From Planctomycetota bacterium (GTDB lineage: Bacteria > Planctomycetota > UBA1135 > GCA-002686595), in contig JAKLKU010000021.1 in the NCBI GenBank assembly GCA_023150475.1, positions 1 through 64,000 on the forward strand: 64,000 nt of DNA, given 5' to 3'. Below are positions 53,153 through 60,845 of this stretch, in pieces. Both the position numbers and the translations under genes were made by a program. The notes below the pieces were generated by a model. It searched no databases, had not been told where the DNA came from, and worked only from the letters and a program-made list of their open reading frames with translations. Each line of letters begins with the position of its first letter. Within the stretch, counting starts at the first letter, position 1.

Positions 53153-53949
53153 CGGCGCGCGGCGAGCTGCGTTGGGAGCTCGAGCACCGCTACGGCCCGC
53201 GCGTGCACGTGCTCGACAACCTGTATCTGCTCTCGGCGCTCGCGCGGCTCTCGAGTCCGCACGTGCGCCACCCCGAGATGACGGCGATCCTGCGCTCGAT
53301 CTACCAGGCGCTGCTCGTCGCCGTCGCCGGCCGCGAGTTCCCGCGGATCGCCGCCGAAGTGCCGACGCGGATGCAGGAACTGCATCCGAAGGAAGGCGTC
53401 TTCAAAGGCGAAGTCCTCGATCCCGCGACGCGCGTCGTCGTCGTCGACGTGATCCGCGCCGGCATCGTGCCGTCGCAGACGTGCTTCGAGATGCTGACCA
53501 GCGTGTTGCCGCCGGAGAACGTGCGGCTCGACCACTTGAACATGGCGCGCGTCTCCGACGCGAAAGGCCACGTGGTCGGCGTCGATCTCTCGGGCTCGAA
53601 GATCGGCGGCTCGGTCGCGGGCTCGATCCTGCTCCTGCCCGATCCGATGGGCGCGACCGGGTCGACGACGTTGCGCGCCGTCGACCACTATCGCGAGCAC
53701 CATGGCGAGCCCGCGCGCATCATCGCGATGCCGATGATGGCGACGCCGGAGTACCTGAAGAAGGTGACGACCGCGCTCGCGGACGCCGTGATCTACACGG
53801 CGCGGCTCGATCGTGGGCTCTCGCCGAGCGACGTGCTCGCGACGGTGCCCGGCACGCACTGGGAGCGCGAACGCGGGCTCAACGAGAAGGGCTACATCGT
53901 CCCCGGCGCCGGCGGCATGGGCGAAGTGCTCAACAACGCGTGGTGTTGA
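53149..53949 (+). CDS. Uracil phosphoribosyltransferase-like protein
   Basis: 266 residues. The PRTase motif LLLPDPMGATGSTT (about 161-174) and the C-terminal GYIVPGAGGMGEVLNN match the phosphoribosyl-pyrophosphate and uracil loops of Upp enzymes (usual DPMLATGGS and GYIVPGLGDAG). The N-terminal 70 residues are longer than in classical Upp and the ring-binding loop is altered (GGMG), so the base may not be uracil. It starts inside the aminotransferase stop and is followed after 19 bp by a methyltransferase. Confidence 0.8.
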   Translation: MTARGELRWELEHRYGPRVHVLDNLYLLSALARLSSPHVRHPEMTAILRSIYQALLVAVAGREFPRIAAEVPTRMQELHPKEGVFKGEVLDPATRVVVVDVIRAGIVPSQTCFEMLTSVLPPENVRLDHLNMARVSDAKGHVVGVDLSGSKIGGSVAGSILLLPDPMGATGSTTLRAVDHYREHHGEPARIIAMPMMATPEYLKKVTTALADAVIYTARLDRGLSPSDVLATVPGTHWERERGLNEKGYIVPGAGGMGEVLNNAWC

Positions 53950-53968
53950 GCCCCGCGTTGCGCTGGCG

Positions 53969-54736
53969 ATGGACATCCGCGACTACAACCGGCGTGCGTG
54001 GGACGCCCAGGTCGCGCGCGGCAATCGTTGGACGGTGCCCGTCGCGAGCGACGTGATCGAGCGCGCGCGCCGCGGCGACTGGTCGATCGTGCTCACGCCG
54101 ACCAAACCGGTGCCGCATGCGTGGTTCCCGGAGCTTCGCGGCGCGCGCACGCTGTGCCTCGCGAGCGGCGGGGGCCAACAGGGTCCGATCCTGGCGGCCG
54201 CGGGCGCGCGGGTGACGGTCTTCGACAACTCGCCGGCGCAGCTCGCGCAGGACCGTCTGGTCGCCGAGCGCGAACGTCTCGAGCTCACGACCGTCGAAGG
54301 CGACATGCGCGACCTCTCCGCGTTCGACGCGCGCACGTTCGAGCTCGTCGTGCATCCCTGTTCGAATGCGTTCGTCCCGGACGTGCTTCCCGTGTGGCGC
54401 GAAGTCGCGCGCGTGTTGCGGCCCGGCGGCGTGTTGCTCGCGGGCTTCGTCAACCCGGTTTACTACGTGTTCGACGAGCAGGCGGCCGAGCGCGGTGAAG
54501 TGCGCGTGCGCCATCCCTTGCCGTACACCGACGAGAGCCGCCTCGGCGCGGACGAACTCGCCGCGCTGCGCTCCGCCAACGAGCCGTTCGTGTTCAGCCA
54601 CTCGCTCGAGGAGTTGCTCGGCGGTCAGCTCGAGGCGGGACTCGCGCTCACGCACCTCTTCGAGGACGCGAAGGCCGACGCACTCTCGAAGTTCCTGCCG
54701 CTCTACCTCGCGACCCGCGCGGTGCGCGGCGGCTGA
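53969..54736 (+). CDS. SAM-dependent methyltransferase (class I)
   Basis: 255 residues. Motif I TLCLASGGGQQGPILAAAGA, motif II FDNSPAQLAQDR and DLSAFDARTFELVVHPCSNAFV form the Rossmann SAM-binding core; ARVLRPGGVLLAGF is the post-core strand. The protein resembles small-molecule methyltransferases of the UbiE/COQ5 type. It follows the PRTase-like gene by 19 bp in the same direction. The three probably share a pathway, but the methyl acceptor is unknown. Confidence 0.85.
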   Translation: MDIRDYNRRAWDAQVARGNRWTVPVASDVIERARRGDWSIVLTPTKPVPHAWFPELRGARTLCLASGGGQQGPILAAAGARVTVFDNSPAQLAQDRLVAERERLELTTVEGDMRDLSAFDARTFELVVHPCSNAFVPDVLPVWREVARVLRPGGVLLAGFVNPVYYVFDEQAAERGEVRVRHPLPYTDESRLGADELAALRSANEPFVFSHSLEELLGGQLEAGLALTHLFEDAKADALSKFLPLYLATRAVRGG

Positions 54737-54784
54737 ACGCCGCATCACCGTCGCGCGCTCCGGAGCACGCCGAGAAGCGCCGCC

Positions 54785-54939
54785 GTCCCAGGTGGACGAG
54801 GGCGGCAGAGCCGCCCTCCGAGTCGAACGCGGGCGGCGGCGCCGCCGTCCGAGGTGAACGCGCGCGTCGGAGCCGCCCGCGGAGTCGAACGCGGGCGGCC
54901 GAGCCGCCCGCCGAGGTGAACGAAGGCGGCCGGCCGCCC
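54785..54939. repeat. 31-bp tandem repeat with internal hairpins, between convergent genes
   Basis: Five contiguous 31-bp units (54785, 54816, 54847, 54878, 54909). Most contain GGCGGC-x(1-4)-GCCGCC stems; unit 3 has a damaged left arm. Units alternate between GAGTCGAACG and GAGGTGAACG forms, giving a 62-bp higher-order period. It sits in the 232-bp gap between the methyltransferase (+) and the small secreted protein (-). Confidence 0.9.
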
Positions 54940-54968
54940 TCTGGGGCGTGTCTTGCGCTCTGCTGGGG

Positions 54969-55283
54969 TCACGGACCAGGCGGCACGCACGGGAAGCAGC
55001 CGCCGCAGATCTTGAAGGCGGACTTCTTGCCCCACGCGACCGGGTTGTTGCAGCAGTCGTAGCCGAACCGGCCGACGACCGTCGTGTAGCTCGCGTTGCT
55101 GTAGTACGTGCAGTTCGAGACCGCGAGCTCGTCGACCCAATCGCCGTCGTCGGACGTCGCGACGAGCGCTGCGCTCGCCGAGCCGTCCGTCGCTTGAGCG
55201 GTGGGTCCGGCGGCGAGCGCGAGGCTGACGGCGGCGAACGCAGGGAGCGCGAACAAGAGCTTCTGGACACGAGACAGGACCAT
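54969..55283 (-). CDS. Small secreted Cys-rich protein, DUF6289-like
   Basis: 104 residues with a signal peptide (LLFALPAFAAVSLALAAGPTAQA). The mature chain has six Cys in NCTYYSNASYTTVVG, YDCCNNP and ICGGCFPC. The YYSxAxYTxxVG pattern resembles DUF6289-type small secreted proteins. The start ATG is fixed by GGAGGA upstream. The first Cys pairs suggest disulphide-stabilised secretion. Function unknown. Confidence 0.75.
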   Translation of the reverse strand: MVLSRVQKLLFALPAFAAVSLALAAGPTAQATDGSASAALVATSDDGDWVDELAVSNCTYYSNASYTTVVGRFGYDCCNNPVAWGKKSAFKICGGCFPCVPPGP

Positions 55284-55444
55284 CTTCGAGTTCCTCCGTG
55301 TTGGGGGCTTTCGAGCTCGAGGCTCGGCGCGGAAGTCGCGCCGACGAAGCGACGCTAGCGCCGCTCCGCTCGCACGCGCCCGCCGCGCGATTTCTGCGCG
55401 TTCGCTCTCCCGATTTCGAGTCGACGGCGGCGGACGGCGCCGCG

Positions 55445-58400
55445 TTACGGTTGCCGTTCGTACGCGCCGAGGTCGACGAGCGGCGCCGTGCCCGAACCCG
55501 TGTCCGGTTGCGCGGGATCGTCGACGGTCCGTGGCGCGAGCAGCAGGTCGAACGGCACGAACTCGAGCACGTCCCCGTCGCCGTCGAGGTCGCCGAAGTC
55601 GAGCGCGCGTGACGCGTTGTCGCCGGCGTCGATGCACGGCGAGCCCGCGGCGAGCCTCAGATCGTTGTCCGCCCAAGTCGCGGGGTCGCCGTCGGGGCCG
55701 AGCATCGAGACGAAGTTCGGATCCGCGGCCGAGTTGCCGGCGCCCCAGATGACGCTGGCGCCGGAGGACGTGCCGATGCCGGCTTGGCCGCCCTCGATGA
55801 CGCTGTATCCGACGCGCAGCAGCGTGTTGTAGAGCCCGATCGGCGGCGTCGCGCTCGGCGCGTCGTCGCGCCAGACGACGCAGTTCAGCATCGAGACGTT
55901 GGGGCACGAGACCAAGTAGATGCCGCCGTAGTAGTCGCCGACGTTGTGCGCGAAGGTGCAGTTCGTCACCGAGACGCCGGGTGTTCCGTCGATGCGCAGC
56001 GCAGCGGCTGCGCCGAGGCGATTGCTCTCGAAGAGCGTGTCGTCGATGCGCACGTGGCCGGTCGCGCTCGCGTAGATCCCGGCGGCGGCTCCGTTGTTCG
56101 GTGTCGTCGAGTTGCCGGCGATCGTGCAGCCTTGCATGTCGAGGCTCGAGCAGGAGAAGTTGAGCGCCCCGTAGCTCGTTCCGACGTTGTCGACGAAGCG
56201 CGAGCGAGTGATGCGCAGCGCACCGCTGTAGGCGTGAATCGCCGCGCCGAAACCGCCGGTGTTCTGCTCGAAGTCGCTGTCGCGAACGGAGAACTCCGTA
56301 CCGCGGAACGAAAGTGCCGCACCGGAGAAGCCGTCGTTCTCCGTGAACGAACACTGCTCGAGTTCGAGCGTTGCGAGCACCGGCTCGATGAAACTGCCGA
56401 CGGTCATGGCACCGCCTTGGTTCGCGAAGTTGCCGCTGAATTCGCAGTTCACGAACCGCGGGTGCGCGTCGCCGGCGACGCCGACGGCGCCGCCCAGGTT
56501 CGGCGCCGTGCAGTCCTCGAACACGCAGTTGACGAACGTCGGACTCGCATCGCGCACGATCACTCCACCGCCGCGTTTGGCGTCGGTCGTCGCAAGGTCC
56601 GCCGAGCCTCCGCGGATCGTCACGCCCGTGAGACCCGCGGCCTGCGGTTCGCCGCTGCGGAACACGAACGCGCGTCCGGCAGCTTCGCAGTCGACGATCG
56701 TGTTCGCGGCGCCGTGCAGGCCGCGCACGATGATCGCGCGGCCGCCGAAGTCGACGTCGCGGTTCGCCGCGCCCGTGTACACGCCGTCGAGCAGGACGAC
56801 CTGGTTGCCGTCGATCGCGTAGCCGACGGCCTTCGAGATCGAGTCGAACGGCGACGCGAGCGAGCCGTCGCCGAGCGGCAAACCCGTCGGCGAGACGAAG
56901 TAGACGTCACTCGCGCTCTGGCACTCGTCCGGGACGCCGTTCGCGTTCACGTCGAGACTGGTGCCGTTCGCGATGTCGCACGCGTCGGCGATGCCGTTCT
57001 GGTTGCAGTCGAGGCTGCATTCGTCGGGCACGCCGTCGGCGTTGCAGTCGCTGCTCGTGCCGCTCGAGATGTCGCAGGCGTCCGCGACGCCGTTGCCGTT
57101 GCAGTCCGGCAGCAGGTTCGCGGCGAGATCGCATTCGTCGGGCACGCCGTTGCCGTCGCAGTCCTGGCTCGTGCCGCTCGCGACGTCGCAGAAGTCCGGC
57201 AAGCCGTTCTGGTTGCAGTCGCCGCTGATCGCGCACTCGAACGTGGTGAAGTCGAGCGGTCCGGAGAGGAACGTCCCGTTCGCGCTCGACGACACGTAAG
57301 CCTGCAGGTGCCGCACGCGCGCGCCACTCGCGTCGACCAGGTCGTCGGCCGCGACTTGGAACGTCAGCACGCCCGTCGCGGGCACGATGCCGAGCGGCGT
57401 GAACGTCATCTTCATCGGCCAAGCGACGAGCGCGATGCCGTGCAGCGCCGGCAAGTACTGGAAGGTCGGGCGCAGTGAGCTCGGCAGATAGACGCGATCA
57501 CCGGGGACGCCGGTGAGCGAGAGCGTGACCGTCGCGCCTTCCGCGGCGAGCGCCGGCCCCGCGAGCTTCCGCGCCGTGCCGGGAATCGTGAAGTAGAGCC
57601 CGGCGCCGGTCGTCGCGACGCCGGGGACTCCGCTCTGCCCGGCGATCCAGTACCCACCGCCCGCGCCGCCGAACGCGGTGCAATCGAGTCGCCGCACCTG
57701 CGCGCTCGCTTTCGCGTCGATGCCGTTGCCTCCGTCGCCGCCGACCGCCCAGATGAAGTCGTCTCCGGTGCCGCCGTCGCCGCCGGTGAAGCTCGTGCCC
57801 GACGCGAAGACGCCGAAGCTCTCGAGCTGGAGCCCATTGCCGCCGAAGCCGCCCCAACCGCCCCAACTGCCCTGTGCGCCGACCAACGCGCAGTCGTAGA
57901 GCGCGACCGGCGTGCCGCGTGCCCAGAGGCCGTGGCCGCCGGTGTAGCCGTAGTCGCAGCAATTCTGCGAGTAGCCCGGTTGGCCACCGGTCAGCGTGCA
58001 GCGCGCGAAGCTCACGCCGCTCGAAGCGTCGACGACGGCGCCTTCCGCTCCGTCACCGTCGCCGGTGGTGAACGAGCTGTGCGCGGCGCCCGTGAACGTG
58101 CAGTCTTGGATGCGCACCGCGCCGACGTTGTCGCGCACGTACAGTCCGAGGTAATCCGGCGCGCCGCCGGTGCCGTGCAGACCGGACAGCACGAGCGAGG
58201 TTCCGGCCGGCACGTGGTCGATGCGCACCGTGCCCGCGATCGTCACCGTCGCGCCGGGCTCGGCGAGGATCGCGAGCGCTTTGCCCGAGACCGTGAAGCC
58301 CGAATAGTTGCCGGTGCGGACGAGCACCGTGTCGCCGTTCGCCGCGACGGCGATCGCGTCGGAGATCTGCGCGAAGTCGCTCGAGTACGGCGAGGTCGCA

Positions 58401-58483
58401 TCGACGACCACGACGTCTGCCGAAGCGGCGAGCGTGAGAGCGGAAGAGATCGTGAGCACGTGGAGCGGTCGACGGAAGAGCAT
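55445..58483 (-). CDS. Secreted parallel beta-helix protein with Asp/Asn-rich Ca-binding repeats
   Basis: 1012 residues with a signal peptide (LHVLTISSALTLAASA). Two regions (about 30-330 and 520-900) are parallel beta-helix in style, with short repeated strands (VRIQDCTFTGAA, TFVNCVFEDCTAPNLGGAVG). Between them (about 425-515) are repeats such as DCNQNGLPDFCD, DCDGNGVPDECD and DCNGNGVADACD, EF-hand-like Ca-binding repeats frequent in planctomycetes and related to type-3 thrombospondin repeats. The C-terminus ends LGAYERQP. It probably acts as a surface adhesin or glycan-binding protein. No glycosidase motif was found. Confidence 0.85.
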   Translation of the reverse strand: MLFRRPLHVLTISSALTLAASADVVVVDATSPYSSDFAQISDAIAVAANGDTVLVRTGNYSGFTVSGKALAILAEPGATVTIAGTVRIDHVPAGTSLVLSGLHGTGGAPDYLGLYVRDNVGAVRIQDCTFTGAAHSSFTTGDGDGAEGAVVDASSGVSFARCTLTGGQPGYSQNCCDYGYTGGHGLWARGTPVALYDCALVGAQGSWGGWGGFGGNGLQLESFGVFASGTSFTGGDGGTGDDFIWAVGGDGGNGIDAKASAQVRRLDCTAFGGAGGGYWIAGQSGVPGVATTGAGLYFTIPGTARKLAGPALAAEGATVTLSLTGVPGDRVYLPSSLRPTFQYLPALHGIALVAWPMKMTFTPLGIVPATGVLTFQVAADDLVDASGARVRHLQAYVSSSANGTFLSGPLDFTTFECAISGDCNQNGLPDFCDVASGTSQDCDGNGVPDECDLAANLLPDCNGNGVADACDISSGTSSDCNADGVPDECSLDCNQNGIADACDIANGTSLDVNANGVPDECQSASDVYFVSPTGLPLGDGSLASPFDSISKAVGYAIDGNQVVLLDGVYTGAANRDVDFGGRAIIVRGLHGAANTIVDCEAAGRAFVFRSGEPQAAGLTGVTIRGGSADLATTDAKRGGGVIVRDASPTFVNCVFEDCTAPNLGGAVGVAGDAHPRFVNCEFSGNFANQGGAMTVGSFIEPVLATLELEQCSFTENDGFSGAALSFRGTEFSVRDSDFEQNTGGFGAAIHAYSGALRITRSRFVDNVGTSYGALNFSCSSLDMQGCTIAGNSTTPNNGAAAGIYASATGHVRIDDTLFESNRLGAAAALRIDGTPGVSVTNCTFAHNVGDYYGGIYLVSCPNVSMLNCVVWRDDAPSATPPIGLYNTLLRVGYSVIEGGQAGIGTSSGASVIWGAGNSAADPNFVSMLGPDGDPATWADNDLRLAAGSPCIDAGDNASRALDFGDLDGDGDVLEFVPFDLLLAPRTVDDPAQPDTGSGTAPLVDLGAYERQP

Positions 58484-58796
58484 GGCAAGCCTCGAAGGGG
58501 GATCGGGAGCGCCGGCGCCACGGTACGGTGAGGCGCTGGGGGGCGCGGCGGGGCGCGGGGGGGGGAGCGCGGTGGGGCGCGGTCGACGACTGCATCCCGA
58601 GCGAGCTGGATTGGCGTCGCGATTCTCCACGGAACGGTGACGGCGCGCGTGTCGGGTTCGTTTTCGGGCCCGAGCGCGCGCGGATTCCGTCGCGAATTCG
58701 CCGGCTCGTCCGCCGCGCGGCGCGTGCGAGCGGCGCCTGCGCGGTGACGACGGCTCTTGGCTTGGTCGGGGCGGGCGCGCGGCGCACAATGGCCGA
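58484..58796. other. Divergent promoter region with G-rich tract
   Basis: 313 bp between the beta-helix gene (-) and the isoaspartyl-dipeptidase gene (+). G-runs of 6, 4, 9 and 4 bases lie at 58538-58543, 58550-58553, 58557-58565 and 58574-58577 and could form a G-quadruplex. No gene recognised. Confidence 0.65.
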
Positions 58797-59957
58797 ATGT
58801 TGGATCTCCTGCGCAACGTCACGGTGTTCGCGCCCGAGGCTCTCGGCGAGCAGGACGTGCTGGTGGCGTCGGGGCGTGTGCTCGCGCTCGGCACGCAGCT
58901 CGCGGCGCCGAGCGGCCTCGCCACGCGAGTGCGCGACTTCCGCGGCAAGCGGCTCGTGCCCGGCTTGATCGAAGGCCACGCGCACGTCACGGGCGGCGGC
59001 GGCGAGGCCGGGTTCGCGACGCGTGTGCCGCCGGTGCCGCCCTCGCGTTTCACGACCGCCGGCGTGACCAGCGTCGTGGGCCTGCTCGGCACCGACGACT
59101 GCGTCCGCTCGACGGCGGAGCTCGTCGCAGCGACGTACGCGTTGCGCGAGCACGGGCTCGGCGCGTGGTGTTACACGGGCGGCTACCACGTGCCGCCGAC
59201 GACGTTGACGGGCTCGGTGCGTCGCGACGTCGCGCTCGTCGAGCCGATCGTCGGCATCGGCGAAGTCGCGATCAGTGATCGGCGCTCGTCGCAGCCGACG
59301 TTCGACGAGCTGCTGCGCATCGCGAGCGACGCCTACGTCGGCGGCTTGATGTCGAACAAGGCCGGCGTGACGCACTTGCACCTCGGCGACGGCGCACGCG
59401 GACTCGAGTTCGTGCGTCGAGCGCTCGACGAGAGCGAGTTGCCCGCGTCGAGCTGGTATCCGACGCACGTCAACCGGCGCAAGGCGCTCTTCGACGAAGC
59501 GTGTGCGCTCGCGGCGCGCGGCGTGACGATCGACGTCACGGCCTTCCCGGTCGCGGACGGCGAGGACGCGTGGAGCGCGGCCGATGCGCTGCTCCGTTAC
59601 TTCGAACGCGGCGGCGCGCCAGAGCGCATCACGATCAGCTCCGACTCCGGCGGTTGCCTCCCGGAGTTCGACGCGTCGGGGCGGATCGTCGAGATGGGCG
59701 TCGGCTCGCCGTCGGCGCTCGCGAGCACGCTCGCCGAGCTCGTCGCTCGCGGCCTGCCGCTCGAACGCGCGCTGCCGGCCTTCACGTCGAACGTCGCCCG
59801 CGTGTTGCGCCTCGAAGGTCGCGGTCGCATCGATTCCGGCCTGCCTGCGGACTTCGCCGTCCTTGACGAATCCAATCGTGTCACGGATGTTATGTGCGCG
59901 GGTCGCTGGCACGTGATCGACGGCGAGCCGGTCGTGCGCGGCCCGTTCGAGGGCTAG
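58797..59957 (+). CDS. iadA: Isoaspartyl dipeptidase (IadA-like amidohydrolase)
   Basis: 386 residues. It cleaves beta-aspartyl dipeptides; here the likely substrate is beta-Asp-Arg released from cyanophycin. The metal motif EGHAHVTGGGGEAGFATR (His61, His63), the Tyr of YTGGYHVPP, the His of THLHLGD, PTHVNR and SSDSGG match IadA. Where IadA normally has a carboxylated Lys bridging the metals (GVKCAISD in E. coli, recalled), this protein has Glu156 in IGEVAISD. It starts the cyanophycin gene cluster; the next gene is 55 bp on. Confidence 0.87.
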   Translation: MLDLLRNVTVFAPEALGEQDVLVASGRVLALGTQLAAPSGLATRVRDFRGKRLVPGLIEGHAHVTGGGGEAGFATRVPPVPPSRFTTAGVTSVVGLLGTDDCVRSTAELVAATYALREHGLGAWCYTGGYHVPPTTLTGSVRRDVALVEPIVGIGEVAISDRRSSQPTFDELLRIASDAYVGGLMSNKAGVTHLHLGDGARGLEFVRRALDESELPASSWYPTHVNRRKALFDEACALAARGVTIDVTAFPVADGEDAWSAADALLRYFERGGAPERITISSDSGGCLPEFDASGRIVEMGVGSPSALASTLAELVARGLPLERALPAFTSNVARVLRLEGRGRIDSGLPADFAVLDESNRVTDVMCAGRWHVIDGEPVVRGPFEG

Positions 59958-60012
59958 GTCGTTCCGCTCGCGCGGAGCAGCCGAGGCTCGTCCCACAACG
60001 AGAGAACCCCAC

Positions 60013-60837
60013 GTGACGCGCGGCTACATCATCCCGATCGGCGGAGCCATCGACAAAGTCCAGGACCCGGCGATCCTCAAGCGCTTCGTCAAGCTCTGCG
60101 GCGGCAAGAACGCGCGCATCGCCGTGATCCCGACCGCGTCGAGCGAACGTTCGACCGGGCAGACCTACGAGGAGTTCTTCCTCGAGCTCGGCGTGCTCCG
60201 CTCCGTCGTCCTGCCGTTCGAGTCGCGCGCCGATTGCGGTCGCGAAGACTGGCTCGAGATCCTCGAGGAATCCGACGGCGTGTTCCTGACCGGCGGCAAC
60301 CAACTGCGGCTCTCGACGACGCTCGGTGGCACGCCCGCGGCGAAGCTGCTGCGCCTCAAGAACCAGAGCGGTCTGCACATCGCCGGCTCGTCCGCCGGCG
60401 CCGCCTTCCTCTCCGAACACATGATCGCGTTCGGCGACGAAGGCTCGACGCCGCGCCACGGCATGGTCGCGCTCGCGCCGGGACTCGGACTGACGAACCG
60501 CATCATCGTCGACCAGCACTTCCGCCAACGCGACCGACTCGGCCGGCTGCTGACCGCGCTCGCGTACAACCCGTTCGCGATCGGCGTCGGGCTCGACGAG
60601 AACACGGCGGCGTTCATCGATGCCGAAGAGACCGTCGAAGTCGTCGGCACCGGCGGCCTGACCATCGTCGACCCGTCGAACATCGAATACACGTCCGCCG
60701 ACCTCGCGTACTCCGCGCAGAAGGGCGAGCCCGTCTCGCTGCTCGGCGTCAAGCTCCACATCCTCGTCCGCGGCGACCGCTACAACCTGCACACGCGCGT
60801 CGCCGAGCCCGCGCTCAAGCACTCCGAGCAACGCTGA
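60013..60837 (+). CDS. cphB: Cyanophycinase
   Basis: 274 residues, peptidase family S51. It hydrolyses cyanophycin, a poly-aspartate with arginine side chains, to beta-Asp-Arg dipeptides. Signatures: IPTASSERSTGQTY, VFLTGGNQLRLS, GSSAGAAFLS (nucleophile Ser127 in GSSAG) and DQHFRQRDRLGRL. Start GTG 60013. Lies 8 bp before the cyanophycin synthetase gene; both would be co-expressed, so synthesis and breakdown must be balanced post-translationally or by substrate. Confidence 0.93.
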   Translation: MTRGYIIPIGGAIDKVQDPAILKRFVKLCGGKNARIAVIPTASSERSTGQTYEEFFLELGVLRSVVLPFESRADCGREDWLEILEESDGVFLTGGNQLRLSTTLGGTPAAKLLRLKNQSGLHIAGSSAGAAFLSEHMIAFGDEGSTPRHGMVALAPGLGLTNRIIVDQHFRQRDRLGRLLTALAYNPFAIGVGLDENTAAFIDAEETVEVVGTGGLTIVDPSNIEYTSADLAYSAQKGEPVSLLGVKLHILVRGDRYNLHTRVAEPALKHSEQR

Positions 60838-60845
60838 ATCCGTCC

